Assembly (NCBI GenBank): GCA_944322875.1
Contig: CALUQI010000009.1
Location: 1-35,970 of the forward strand
Length of the DNA stretch: 35,970 bases
Direction: 5' to 3'
From: Candidatus Gastranaerophilales bacterium
GTDB taxonomy: Bacteria; Cyanobacteriota; Vampirovibrionia; Gastranaerophilales; Gastranaerophilaceae
Shown: piece after piece, positions 8,472-16,611 of the stretch
Position numbering within the stretch: position 1 is the stretch's first letter
Layout of the letters: each line of letters begins with the position of its first letter
Position numbers and translations under genes: made by a program
The notes under the pieces: generated by a model
What the model was told of the DNA's origin: nothing
Databases searched by the model: none
Seen by the model: the letters and a program-made list of their open reading frames with translations, nothing else

Positions 8472-10180
8472 CAATCCTCGCTGCCTGAATAATAGTGATT
8501 AAATAAATTTACAATCTGTTCGCTAGATCCATCATTAATAAAATTATATATATCTAAAAGGCTATATTTACTCATTAATTTACGGTCTTGATCTTTGAAA
8601 ATAATATGGCTTTCTGTTAAAAACACATTAATAATTTTGTCAACAGAAATGGAAAGGAAAACATCTACAATATTCTTGTCAAAATGAGAACCTGAATCGT
8701 TAATTAATATTTTTATAACATTAGCAATCGGCATTTTGTCACGGTAGTGTCGTTTTGAAGTTATAGCATCAAAAACATCGGATACGGCCAGAATACGCCC
8801 TCCATACGGAATATTTTCTCCGCTTAAATGTCGGTAATAACCTGTTCCGTCCCATTTTTCGTGATGCGAGCAGGCGATTTCAGTAATAAGTTTGAAGTCG
8901 TCTGACATATGAATTTTTTCTAATATGTCGTGTGTAATTTTAACGTGTTGTTGAATATGTGCATATTCTTCGGGGGTAAGTTTGCCTTCTTTTTGCAAAA
9001 CTACATCTTTAATGCCTATTTTACCTATATCATGAAGTATTGCAGCTTTTTCAATAATTTCTTTGTCGTGGGTATCTAATTTAAGCGCATCAACTATCAA
9101 CATTGAATATAATTTAACTCTGCTTGAATGTCCAGAAGTAATTTTGTCCCTGGCATCAATTGAAGTGGCAAGTGTGTCAATAAAACTTTCAAATAGTTGC
9201 TTTTGTTCTTTGTATAGTTCTTTTTGCTGTTCAAATAACTGGGCATTTTCTAAAGCAATGCTGGCACTTCCTCCAACTGCAACAAGTAAATCTTCGTCAT
9301 TTTTAGTGAACACACCGTCAAGCTTGTTTAAGACTTGAAATGCACCAATTATTTCCTGATTATTATTTTTTATTGGCATACAGAGGATGGATTTTGTGTG
9401 GTATCCGGATTTGCTGTCAACATCCTTGTTAAATCTAGGGTCATTGTATGCATCTGCTATGTTAACACTTTCTCCTGTTTTAACAACATATCCTGCTAAA
9501 CCTTTATCTGCAGGAAAACGGATTTCTTGACTTTCCATTCCCAAAGCTATTTTAGACCATAATTCATCTTTTTCTTTATCATATAGGAACACAGTGCATC
9601 TGTCCGCTTGAATTGCGTTTTTTGTTTCTTCTGCTATAACTTTTAATAATACATTTATATCTGTCAATGCATTAATGGATCTGCCGATTTTTACAAGCGA
9701 AACTAAAGGATCACTTTTCATGGGTAAAGATATTTCCATACCGCTTCTAATTTGGTTGATTCTTGTATTAATGTAGTCTGACATGAAAAATTCGTCTTCT
9801 GAATCAGCTATATCTTTTGCGTTATTGTAATGTAAAATTGCAACTTCAGGGTTATTTTCTCCAAAATTTATATCTCCTTGAGCTATTTCTGCAAAAAGTT
9901 GTGCTGTCTTATTTTTTGAAATCCCAGCCATATAAATTGCATCATCAATTATTTGTATGGCCAATTTGTATTTCTTGTTATCTAACAGATATGAAGTCAT
10001 ACCTGATAAACTCATACATACAGATATATATCCGGAATTTTTCGCTACAGTAAATTTCTTTTGTGCTTCAAAAAAGTCTTCTTTTGCATTTTCGTAGTCT
10101 TTATCGTTAAGAGCCGCAATCCCTTTTCTGATAAGATCTTTTCCATCTGAAATTAATTGTGTATCTAAAATCTCAATCAT
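8471..10180 (-). CDS. TPR-GAF-HD-GYP signalling protein (possible cyclic-di-GMP phosphodiesterase)
   Basis: A 569-residue cytoplasmic protein: TPR-like helical start (about 1-150), GAF sensor (about 175-310, with QADRCTVFLYD and GLAGYVVKTGESVNIADAY), short coiled coil (about 312-335), then an HD-GYP domain (about 336-515). HD-GYP residues seen are H351 (TSGHSSRV), HDIGKIGI with H383/D384, HHEKWDGTG with H439/H440, and the VSDVFDAITSKRHYR motif. The GYP triplet that names the family reads GYY (447-449), so the proline is lost; activity or partner binding may differ. The family breaks down cyclic di-GMP or related dinucleotides. It is the first gene of the operon, with a good promoter and AGAAGGTGA ribosome binding site. 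It carries no receiver domain, so it is not itself a response regulator. Confidence 0.93.
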   Translation of the reverse strand: MIEILDTQLISDGKDLIRKGIAALNDKDYENAKEDFFEAQKKFTVAKNSGYISVCMSLSGMTSYLLDNKKYKLAIQIIDDAIYMAGISKNKTAQLFAEIAQGDINFGENNPEVAILHYNNAKDIADSEDEFFMSDYINTRINQIRSGMEISLPMKSDPLVSLVKIGRSINALTDINVLLKVIAEETKNAIQADRCTVFLYDKEKDELWSKIALGMESQEIRFPADKGLAGYVVKTGESVNIADAYNDPRFNKDVDSKSGYHTKSILCMPIKNNNQEIIGAFQVLNKLDGVFTKNDEDLLVAVGGSASIALENAQLFEQQKELYKEQKQLFESFIDTLATSIDARDKITSGHSSRVKLYSMLIVDALKLDTHDKEIIEKAAILHDIGKIGIKDVVLQKEGKLTPEEYAHIQQHVKITHDILEKIHMSDDFKLITEIACSHHEKWDGTGYYRHLSGENIPYGGRILAVSDVFDAITSKRHYRDKMPIANVIKILINDSGSHFDKNIVDVFLSISVDKIINVFLTESHIIFKDQDRKLMSKYSLLDIYNFINDGSSEQIVNLFNHYYSGSED

Positions 10181-10197
10181 TAATCACCTTCTATACT

Positions 10198-10226
10198 ATT
10201 GTACAATATTTTTTAAAAAATTTCAA
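10198..10226 (-). promoter_or_regulatory. Promoter of the HD-GYP/TPR/response-regulator operon
   Basis: On the minus strand TTGAAA (10226-10221), 17-base spacer, TACAAT (10203-10198). Predicted start is near 10191, with AGAAGGTGA just before the ATG at 10180. The -10 lies in the palindrome ATTGTACAAT. Confidence 0.6.
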
Positions 10227-10285
10227 AAATAGTTACAATTTTGCAAAAAAATAATTTAATTATATGATGAAGAAATAATTTAATA

Positions 10286-10294
10286 TGTTAGGAT
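10286..10294 (+). promoter_or_regulatory. Extended -10 promoter of the zinc-ribbon gene
   Basis: TGT-TAGGAT, predicted +1 near 10301, leader of about 16 bases containing AGAGGTG as ribosome binding site. Confidence 0.45.
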
Positions 10295-10316
10295 TCGATA
10301 CAGGTAGAGGTGTAAT

Positions 10317-10832
10317 ATGTCGGATAATTTTAAACAAATTAAGTGCCCAGCATGTCAGAAGGAAATGGTAAAGGTTTTTATTCCGTCTCAGGGAGTGAAT
10401 GTTGATGTTTGTATAGACGGCTGCGGTGGAGTTTATTTTGATACAAGAGAATTTAAGTATTTTGATGAGCCTGATGAGAATATAGATGAGCTAATAAAAA
10501 TAAAAGAGTCAAAAGTTTTTACGCCTGTGGATGAAAGTTTGCCAAGAACTTGTCCGGTTTGCGGAGCAAGAATGGTCAAAAATTTTGCAAGTATAAGGAA
10601 AGAAGTGCAAGTAGATGAATGCTATTCTTGCGGAGGAAAGTTTTTGGATCATAGTGAATTAAAAAAAATCAGGGCTCAATATGATAGTGAGGAAGAAAGA
10701 AGTGCTGATATAATATCAGAACTTTATGCAACTGTTGGTGTTGAAATTAAGAAAATGGAAGCAGAAAATGCAGAATTGCGCGCAAAAAGATCCTGGCTTA
10801 AAAAACTTTTTGATAAAATGATATATGGTTAA
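10317..10832 (+). CDS. Zinc-ribbon protein (zf-TFIIB-like, two copies)
   Basis: A 171-residue protein with two TFIIB-type zinc ribbons. The first has C10/C13 (CPAC) and C32/C36 (VCIDGCGGVYFDTREF); the second has C79/C82 (CPVC) and C102/C105 (ECYSCGGKFLDHSEL). Each is followed by the family's aromatic-acidic signature (GG-x-(Y/F)-(F/L)-D). A charged coiled coil and a basic amphipathic end (RSWLKKLFDKM) follow. The family is common in bacteria and its function is not known; binding to nucleic acid or protein is possible. The first ribbon has spacing Cx3C in its second pair where the second ribbon has Cx2C. The stop codon overlaps that of the convergent phosphohexomutase gene, and no terminator lies between them. 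Confidence 0.9.
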   Translation: MSDNFKQIKCPACQKEMVKVFIPSQGVNVDVCIDGCGGVYFDTREFKYFDEPDENIDELIKIKESKVFTPVDESLPRTCPVCGARMVKNFASIRKEVQVDECYSCGGKFLDHSELKKIRAQYDSEEERSADIISELYATVGVEIKKMEAENAELRAKRSWLKKLFDKMIYG

Positions 10833-12199
10833 ATTGATTTTTTCAAGATTTCAATTTTTTCAGGACTGTCACTTTCAAAATATATTCTTAAAAGTGGTTC
10901 AGTGCCGCTGGGACGTATAAGAATCCAGCTGTTATTGTCTTCAAGGTAGAGCTTAACACCATCTTTAAAGTCCTTTTTAATAACTTTCATAGATGCAAAT
11001 TTGTCGGCAGTTTTAAATTTGTTAGTAATTTTTTCTATATCTTCTATTCTATCAAGTTTCATATCAATTCTATCATTGTAAAATTTGCAGCCGACTATAT
11101 TGTTTAATTCTTCTTGTAATTGAATCAATGACTTATTTTCACAAGCCATCATTTCTAAAATAAGCAGATTTGCTAAGATTCCATCTTTTTCAGGGATATG
11201 TCCGCGAATACTTAATCCGCCGGATTCTTCTCCGGCAATAATGGGGTTAAATTTTCTCATTGCTTCGCCTACATGTTTAAAGCCGACAGCAGTTTCGATT
11301 ACTTCAATTCCATATTTTTCAGCTATCTTATCAAGTAATAAACTTGCTCCTACTGTTTTAACAATACATCCGTCCATATTCTTATGTTTTTTAAGATGTA
11401 TCATCAGCATAGCAATGATTTCATTTGGTGTTACATAGTTTCCCTGCTCATTTATTACGCCAAATCTGTCTCCGTCACCATCATTTGCAAAACCAACTGA
11501 ATTGGGAGTTTTCTTTATATATTCCATTAAATCTTTCAAAAACTGAGGTTTAGGTTCGGGCATGCCGCCACCAAAATTTGGGTCGTGAATCATATGTATA
11601 CAGTTTAATTTTACGTCTTCTTCACACAGTAACTTGTCGAAATAGCCGATAGTTGCAGAATATAAACCGTCAAAAATAATGTTCTTATTTAAATGTCTTA
11701 TTACCTTAAAATCTATTAAAGACCTCAGATGAGCAAAATAGGCTTCAGAAAAATCGACCTTTTCTATAGAACCTATAACCCCGGTTTTGATTTCATATCC
11801 GAGGTTTGACATTATTTCATCGGTAATGTCGCTTGTTGCAGGCCCTGCATAATCCGGAATAAACTTTATTCCAAGATATTCAGGTGGATTATGTGATGCC
11901 GTAAACATAATGGCACAGGCATCTTTTATTTTTGCATTATAGGCAAGTATCGGTGTTGGAACCACTTTTTGACTGTATAAAACGTTAAATCCCAAGTTCG
12001 ATAAGATTTCTGCACATTGCCATGAAAATTCAGTTGCCATATTCCTTGGATCATAGCCAACCAGGATTTTTTTGTATATCCCAAAATTGTCAAAAACATA
12101 TTTTGCAATAGCTTTAGTTACTTTTTCAACATTTTCACAGTTGAAATCCTTTCCAACTATTGCTCGCCAACCATCTGTTCCAAACTTTATTATTGTCAT
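10829..12199 (-). CDS. Phosphoglucomutase/phosphomannomutase family protein
   Basis: 456 residues, the usual length of the alpha-D-phosphohexomutase family, which moves phosphate between C6 and C1 of a hexose. All four family loops are visible: phosphoserine loop FTASHNPPEYLG with S102, metal loop NDGDGDRFG, sugar-binding loop GEESGG, and phosphate-binding loop RPSGTEPLLRIY near the end. The substrate (glucose, mannose or glucosamine phosphate) cannot be read safely. The start region FGTDGWRAIVGKDF is typical of cyanobacterial-like members. An AAAGGG element precedes the ATG. It diverges from pheA with 60 bases between starts. Given the GH57 glycosidase in this window, a role in glycogen or sugar-nucleotide supply is plausible. 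Confidence 0.95.
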   Translation of the reverse strand: MTIIKFGTDGWRAIVGKDFNCENVEKVTKAIAKYVFDNFGIYKKILVGYDPRNMATEFSWQCAEILSNLGFNVLYSQKVVPTPILAYNAKIKDACAIMFTASHNPPEYLGIKFIPDYAGPATSDITDEIMSNLGYEIKTGVIGSIEKVDFSEAYFAHLRSLIDFKVIRHLNKNIIFDGLYSATIGYFDKLLCEEDVKLNCIHMIHDPNFGGGMPEPKPQFLKDLMEYIKKTPNSVGFANDGDGDRFGVINEQGNYVTPNEIIAMLMIHLKKHKNMDGCIVKTVGASLLLDKIAEKYGIEVIETAVGFKHVGEAMRKFNPIIAGEESGGLSIRGHIPEKDGILANLLILEMMACENKSLIQLQEELNNIVGCKFYNDRIDMKLDRIEDIEKITNKFKTADKFASMKVIKKDFKDGVKLYLEDNNSWILIRPSGTEPLLRIYFESDSPEKIEILKKSI

Positions 12200-12222
12200 T
12201 ATATTGCCCTTTTCGTTATTTC

Positions 12223-12231
12223 TGCTATAAT
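12223..12231 (+). promoter_or_regulatory. pheA extended -10 promoter
   Basis: TGC-TATAAT, a perfect -10 with TGN extension. Predicted +1 near 12238, then CGGAG (12245-12249) as ribosome binding site before ATG 12260. Confidence 0.7.
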
Positions 12232-12259
12232 TTTAACTGAAATACGGAGTTTAGTAAAT

Positions 12260-13114
12260 ATGGAATTCAAAAATGTTTTAAATATTGCATATCTTGGTCC
12301 GGAAGCATCGTTTTCAGAAATGGCGCGGGATGCTTTTTGCCGTAAATACAATATTAATGCATTTTCAACTCCATTAAAAACTATTCCTGAGGTAATTGAA
12401 TTTGTTGATAAAAATCCATTTACTCTTGGAGTAGTACCTGTGGAAAATTCAATTGATGGAACATTAAGAGCTGCATTTGATAACCTTATGTCATCTCAAA
12501 ATCCCAATATTCGTATTTTATCGGAAATTGTACTTCCGATTGAATATTGTCTTCTGTCGAGAACTACTGAATTTTACAGTATAACAGGCATCATAGGAAC
12601 GCCGTACCTTTTAGGTAAATGTCAAGAATTTATCAAAAATGAGATGCCTTTACATCTAAACATAGTAGAAAATACAAATATGGCTGAATGTGCCAGAAAT
12701 CTTTCTAATTACAATCTTACATATGGTTCTATCGGTAACAGAAAAACGGCAGAAACTTATCATCTAAATATATTGAAGGAAAATATAAATGATGATAAAA
12801 CAAATCGGACAAGGTATATTTTATTTGGGAATTATGAAACTCCGATAACTGGAAACGATAAGACATCAATCGCTTTTGCAGTTAATGACAGCCCCGGAAG
12901 TTTATTGGAAATCCTGCAAATATTTTTAGAAAATAATATAAATTTGACGTATATATCTTCACAGCCATCAAAAGACGATTTGGAAGAATATATATTTACA
13001 GTAAACTTTAATGGACATATACGAGAGCCAAGAATATCAAATGTTTTGAATATTATAAAAACAAAAACAGTATTTTACAGATTTTTGGGCTCATACGAAA
13101 AAAATCATATATAG
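12260..13114 (+). CDS. pheA: Prephenate dehydratase
   Basis: 284 residues, a monofunctional enzyme that turns prephenate into phenylpyruvate in phenylalanine synthesis. The catalytic domain (about 8-190) opens with AYLGPEASFSEMA, has VPVENSIDG at 59-66 and the catalytic TR(F) motif as T184-R185-Y186. An ACT regulatory domain follows (about 202-280). The two phenylalanine-binding motifs are changed: GALV reads GSLL (213-216) and ESRP reads SSQP (233-236). Feedback inhibition may therefore be weaker or different; this is inference. Transcribed alone from its own promoter. The next promoter begins one base after its stop codon. Confidence 0.95.
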   Translation: MEFKNVLNIAYLGPEASFSEMARDAFCRKYNINAFSTPLKTIPEVIEFVDKNPFTLGVVPVENSIDGTLRAAFDNLMSSQNPNIRILSEIVLPIEYCLLSRTTEFYSITGIIGTPYLLGKCQEFIKNEMPLHLNIVENTNMAECARNLSNYNLTYGSIGNRKTAETYHLNILKENINDDKTNRTRYILFGNYETPITGNDKTSIAFAVNDSPGSLLEILQIFLENNINLTYISSQPSKDDLEEYIFTVNFNGHIREPRISNVLNIIKTKTVFYRFLGSYEKNHI

Positions 13115-13144
13115 TTGACGGAAACTTAAGTTATATGTTATAAT
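13115..13144 (+). promoter_or_regulatory. Strong promoter of the tail-fibre-like cassette
   Basis: TTGACG (13115-13120), 18-base spacer ending in TGT, TATAAT (13139-13144). It is the closest match to the sigma-70 consensus among the promoters seen here. Just downstream is a small inverted repeat ATTGG/CCAAT (13143-13147 with 13154-13158). Confidence 0.75.
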
Positions 13145-13191
13145 TGGATATTGCCAATTGCTCATGTAATTTGCCGGAAAGGTAAAATTAT

Positions 13192-14208
13192 ATGACAGAA
13201 CCATTAATACCCTACACATTTGTTCCGGGAACAAAAGCAAAAGCTCAGGAGGTTAATGCCAATTTTTTGTCATTAGCCGAGCAAATTCAAGATGTTCAGT
13301 CTTCTGCTACATCTCAGGTAAGTGATTTACAAACCGTTTTAGAAGGTCAGATAGAAGAAGTTGAAGAAAACATTGCTAATAATTATTCTTCTAAAGATTT
13401 ATCAAATAGCGGGATGATTACTAACACAATACTCGAGGCTCCAAACGGGGTAGTATCTTATGAAGGTAATATTATAACGGTTGCATCAGGTCTGAAAGTT
13501 CTTATGCCAAATGGACGAACTGATGATGATAGGTTGCAAAATATTGAGTATATTACAGAATCAGCAATCGAAAAAACATTTACCAATTTATCAAATGCAG
13601 CGACAACATTATTTCTTAACAATGATGGAACTGTAGAAGCAGTATACAGGAATTATATTTATTTTAAAAGTTCAACACCTACAACTCTTAGTGAGAATGT
13701 TCGTTGGTACAATACAACAGAAAACAAGTGGTATAAATACAATGTGACAGAATCTTCATGGCAAACAATAGTAACTACACCAATAGCTACAGTTGATTGG
13801 GATGCAAGTAGTTATGTATCTTCTCTTGTGGCGAGTCAGCCATTAAATTTGGTAAAATTGACCGATTTAAACGATTTTTATACAATACGTGGTATTTTAC
13901 CGAGGAATTTAGATTATGTAATAGAACGATATCAAAACAGTTGGAGTTTTTATACTTTATACAAGTCGGGCTGGGTAAAGCAGGGCGGCTGTATAGAAGG
14001 TTCAGGAGGGGCTATAGCAAACTTTTATTTTGCTATAAATCCGGGTTATCATATATCCATAGCAAGAACATCAGGTGCTGGAACAACATCAGATATTGGT
14101 GTTTGGGTTCGTGAAGTACAGCCGAGTTATATACATGTGTATTCACCAAGTAATACAGGTAAGGTTTGGTGTACTGAAGGTTTTAGAACAAGTATAGAGG
14201 AGTATTAA
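13192..14208 (+). CDS. Phage tail-fibre-like protein
   Basis: 338 residues, not identified to a named family but with phage tail-protein hallmarks. The start FVPGTKAKAQEVNANFLSL (about 10-28) has the (A)xxVNxNF motif common at the front of tail or fibre proteins. A helical stretch follows (about 28-65). The middle (about 145-185) holds YIYFKSSTPTTLS and a WYNTTENKWYKYN unit, as in fibre spacers. The end (about 240-338) looks like a beta-rich tip, with SGWVKQGGCIEGSGGAIANFYFAINPGY cut here to its key residues W, QGG and Y/F, and a final WCTEGF. There is no signal peptide. GGAAAGG precedes the ATG. It is read from a strong promoter with one small gene behind it. Adhesin-like or receptor-binding function is inferred; no other phage gene is nearby. 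Confidence 0.8.
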   Translation: MTEPLIPYTFVPGTKAKAQEVNANFLSLAEQIQDVQSSATSQVSDLQTVLEGQIEEVEENIANNYSSKDLSNSGMITNTILEAPNGVVSYEGNIITVASGLKVLMPNGRTDDDRLQNIEYITESAIEKTFTNLSNAATTLFLNNDGTVEAVYRNYIYFKSSTPTTLSENVRWYNTTENKWYKYNVTESSWQTIVTTPIATVDWDASSYVSSLVASQPLNLVKLTDLNDFYTIRGILPRNLDYVIERYQNSWSFYTLYKSGWVKQGGCIEGSGGAIANFYFAINPGYHISIARTSGAGTTSDIGVWVREVQPSYIHVYSPSNTGKVWCTEGFRTSIEEY

Positions 14209-14210
14209 AA

Positions 14211-14576
14211 ATGAAATTATTATCAAAACCATATACACAGATGCAATATAATGCTTTTGTTGACGAGTGTAACAGTGACGGTAAATTAAGAATTGAAAGG
14301 CATAATGGTAATGCTTATGCAATGTATGATTATGAAGTTTATCAAGATGGTGAAGTTATAGATTTACGTAACACCCCAGAATATCAAGCATTGCAAGAAG
14401 AAACGGCAAGACAAGAAAGGATAGAAGAAATACAAGCAGAACTAACCGAATTAGATCAAAAACGTATTCGTGCGATATGTGAACCTGAAGGAGTTCGTGA
14501 AGATGGTACAACTTGGTTAGAATATTACAACGAACAAGTTGCTGCTCTCAGAACAGAATTAAATAGTATTCAATAA
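14211..14576 (+). CDS. Small tail-fibre-associated protein (possible assembly chaperone)
   Basis: 121 residues. It starts with a compact domain (about 1-60, YTQMQYNAFVDECNSDGKL, then DYEVYQDGEVIDLRN), then a charged helix (about 62-85) and an end reading LTELDQKRIRAICEPEG, then TTWLEYYNEQVAALRTEL. Similar 'LDxKxIRAxxEP...WLEYYNEQ' endings are known to me from small genes that follow tail-fibre genes in gut phages, so a fibre assembly or capping role is inferred, not shown. It lies two bases after the fibre gene with GAGGAG (14197-14202) inside that gene's end, so the two are surely co-translated partners. A strong terminator follows 14 bases after the stop. Confidence 0.78.
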   Translation: MKLLSKPYTQMQYNAFVDECNSDGKLRIERHNGNAYAMYDYEVYQDGEVIDLRNTPEYQALQEETARQERIEEIQAELTELDQKRIRAICEPEGVREDGTTWLEYYNEQVAALRTELNSIQ

Positions 14577-14590
14577 ATAACTATTTTAAT

Positions 14591-14627
14591 GTGAGCCGGT
14601 TTAAGCCGGCTCACAATTTTTATTTTT
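14591..14627 (+). terminator. Intrinsic terminator of the tail-fibre cassette
   Basis: Nine-base GC-rich stem GTGAGCCGG/CCGGCTCAC (14591-14599 with 14606-14614), six-base loop, then a T-rich tract to 14627. It ends two bases before the tyrS extended -10. Confidence 0.93.
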
Positions 14628-14628
14628 C

Positions 14629-14637
14629 TGTTATAAT
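14629..14637 (+). promoter_or_regulatory. tyrS extended -10 promoter
   Basis: TGT-TATAAT, predicted +1 near 14644, leader of about 14 bases with GAGGGG (14647-14652) as ribosome binding site. There is no T-box leader, which many Firmicutes tyrS genes have. Confidence 0.7.
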
Positions 14638-14657
14638 TATACCAAAGAGGGGAAATT

Positions 14658-15884
14658 ATGGAAATAAGAGAAGAATTTATAGAACAATCTAAAAGATTGT
14701 CAAGAGGTGCAGAAGTTTTACCCGGCGGTATTGAGGAATTAGCAGTAAAATTGCAACATTCAAAAGATACAAATACTCCATTGAGAGTAAAATTGGGTAT
14801 GGATCCAACAAGACCGGATCTTCATCTTGGTCATACAGTAGTTATGCGGAAATTAAGAGAATTTCAAAAATTAGGTCATAAGGTTGTTCTAATAGTAGGT
14901 GGAGCCACAGCAATGGTCGGTGACCCGTCAGGGAAGTCTGAAACACGCCCGTCGCTTACAAAAGAACAAGTAGAGGAAAATGCTAAATCATATTTTGAAC
15001 AGATGTCTAAAGTTGTTGATGTTCAAAAGGCCGAGGTTGTTAATAATGCAGATTGGCTTCATAAAATGAGTTTTGTTGATCTTTTGAAATTAGCGGCACA
15101 GATGACCGTTGCACAAATGATGACTCGTGATGATTTTTCCAAACGTTATTCTGAGGGGAAACCTATTTCTATTCACGAATTTTTCTATCCGCTTATGCAA
15201 GCATACGATTCTGTGGTTGTGGATGCCGATATTGAGCTTGGCGGCTCAGATCAAAGATTTAATACTCTTTTAGGCAGACAAATTCAGGAGGCTTATGGCA
15301 AAAAATATCCGCAGATGGTGATGCTTTTGCCACTTATAGAAGGTACTGACGGACTTGTTAAAATGTCCAAAACTTATCCTGAACATTGTATTTCTTTAAC
15401 TGACAGTGCTAAAGATATGTTTGGTAAGTTAATGAGTATTCCTGATACTTTGATTTTAAAGTATTACACCCTTTTGACTGATGTTGACGATATTGTCTTA
15501 AAGGAAATTGAGTCAAAACTTATTGACCAAACATCAAATCCCAGAGATTTGAAAATGGAATTGGCACACCTGATAACAGAAGAATACCACGGTAAAGAAG
15601 ATGCGGATAATGCTCAGAAAGAGTTTATCAATGTAGTGTCAAACAAAGGTATCCCCGAAGATATTCAAGAAGTTAAGATAGAAGCAGGAAAATTACTTTT
15701 AGATTTACTTATGGAATTAAATTTTGTTTCTTCCAAAAGTGAAGGTAAACGGCTTATCTTAGGTGGCGGGGTAAAGGTTAATGGCGAAAAAATTACCGAT
15801 ATTACTTATATCTTAGAATTTGAAGATAGTGTAATATTGCAAGCAGGGAAAAGAAAATACGCAAAATTGGTAAAAAATGTTTAA
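14658..15884 (+). CDS. tyrS: Tyrosyl-tRNA synthetase
   Basis: 408 residues, class I aminoacyl-tRNA synthetase that charges tRNA-Tyr. The ATP-binding HIGH motif is HLGH at 56-59 and the second signature is KMSKT at 235-239, which places it in the KMSKS-type (TyrZ-like) group and not the KFGKT group of E. coli TyrS. An S4-like RNA-binding domain ends the protein (about 340-405, with NFVSSKSEGKRLILGGGVKVNG). The length is normal. cysE starts eight bases before its stop codon, so the two form an operon. Confidence 0.97.
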   Translation: MEIREEFIEQSKRLSRGAEVLPGGIEELAVKLQHSKDTNTPLRVKLGMDPTRPDLHLGHTVVMRKLREFQKLGHKVVLIVGGATAMVGDPSGKSETRPSLTKEQVEENAKSYFEQMSKVVDVQKAEVVNNADWLHKMSFVDLLKLAAQMTVAQMMTRDDFSKRYSEGKPISIHEFFYPLMQAYDSVVVDADIELGGSDQRFNTLLGRQIQEAYGKKYPQMVMLLPLIEGTDGLVKMSKTYPEHCISLTDSAKDMFGKLMSIPDTLILKYYTLLTDVDDIVLKEIESKLIDQTSNPRDLKMELAHLITEEYHGKEDADNAQKEFINVVSNKGIPEDIQEVKIEAGKLLLDLLMELNFVSSKSEGKRLILGGGVKVNGEKITDITYILEFEDSVILQAGKRKYAKLVKNV

Positions 15885-16536
15885 ACTAATAAAAAGAGGG
15901 ATAATAAAAGTAAAAGAAGACATACAGGTTATTTATGATAAAGATCCTGCAGCTACAAATATATTTGAAGTCTTATTGTGTTATCCGGGTTTGCATGCAT
16001 TAATAGCATATCGTTTTGCGCATAGGCTCCATAAATGGCATATTCCCCTTTTGCCCAGAATAATCTCTTATATAACCAGAATAATTACCGGGATAGAAAT
16101 TCATCCCGGAGCCAGAATAGGCCGAAGATTTTTTATTGATCACGGAGAAGGTGTCGTTATAGGAGAGACTACGACGATAGGGAATGATGTATTAATATAT
16201 CAACAAGTAACATTGGGAGGTACCGGTAAAGAACACGGCAAAAGACATCCGACGTTAGGTAATAATGTAATAGTCGGAGCCGGAGCTAAAGTACTTGGTA
16301 ATATTAAGTTAGGAGATTTTGTCAGAGTTGGCGCCGGTTCTGTTGTTGTGGAAGATGTTCCTGAATATTCGACGGTGGTAGGAATTCCTGGGCGAATAGT
16401 ACAACGCAAAGTTCTTGACGAAAACGGTATTTTGATGCATAACAGGATTCCGGATCCGGTTAAATGCGAAATCAACCGCCTAAAATATGAAATAAAAGAG
16501 TTAAAAGAAAAAATAAAAGATATATTACAAATGTAA
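15877..16536 (+). CDS. cysE: Serine O-acetyltransferase
   Basis: 219 residues. It makes O-acetylserine from serine and acetyl-CoA, the first step of cysteine synthesis. The start (KVKEDIQVIYDKDPAATN) is the family's helical domain; a left-handed parallel beta-helix follows from about residue 72 (hexapeptides such as IHPGAR, IGRRFF, VVIGET, VIVGAG). Catalytic D88-H89 lie in FIDHGEGVVIGE, and the second family histidine region GKEHGKRHP is present. The C-terminal charged helix (about 195-219) lacks an obvious Ile-ending cysteine-synthase-binding peptide; it ends in LQM. It overlaps tyrS by eight bases and has no strong ribosome binding site, so coupled translation is likely. O-acetylserine sulfhydrylase (cysK) is not in the window. 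Confidence 0.95.
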   Translation: MFKLIKRGIIKVKEDIQVIYDKDPAATNIFEVLLCYPGLHALIAYRFAHRLHKWHIPLLPRIISYITRIITGIEIHPGARIGRRFFIDHGEGVVIGETTTIGNDVLIYQQVTLGGTGKEHGKRHPTLGNNVIVGAGAKVLGNIKLGDFVRVGAGSVVVEDVPEYSTVVGIPGRIVQRKVLDENGILMHNRIPDPVKCEINRLKYEIKELKEKIKDILQM

Positions 16537-16574
16537 ATATTTTAAATCTACTAGCAATTTGGTTGAATAAAAAA

Positions 16575-16594
16575 ACTTTATATACATGTAAAGT
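16575..16594. repeat. Inverted repeat upstream of the unknown gene at 16612
   Basis: ACTTTA (16575-16580) and TAAAGT (16589-16594) around the core TATACATG. It lies 18-37 bases before the ATG, where it may be an operator or part of the promoter. A clear -10 could not be chosen here. Confidence 0.35.
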
Positions 16595-16611
16595 GTATAG
16601 GTGTGTAGATT

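Noticed and set aside
10289-10310. ATTCGATACAGG stretch as a tRNA T-arm
   Set aside because: No acceptor, anticodon or matching stems around it; it is the leader of the zinc-ribbon gene.
13136-14638. TGTTATAATT direct repeats flanking the tail-fibre cassette as att or target-site duplication
   Set aside because: Both copies are simply the extended -10 elements of the cassette and of tyrS, a motif found throughout the window; no integrase or transposase is present.
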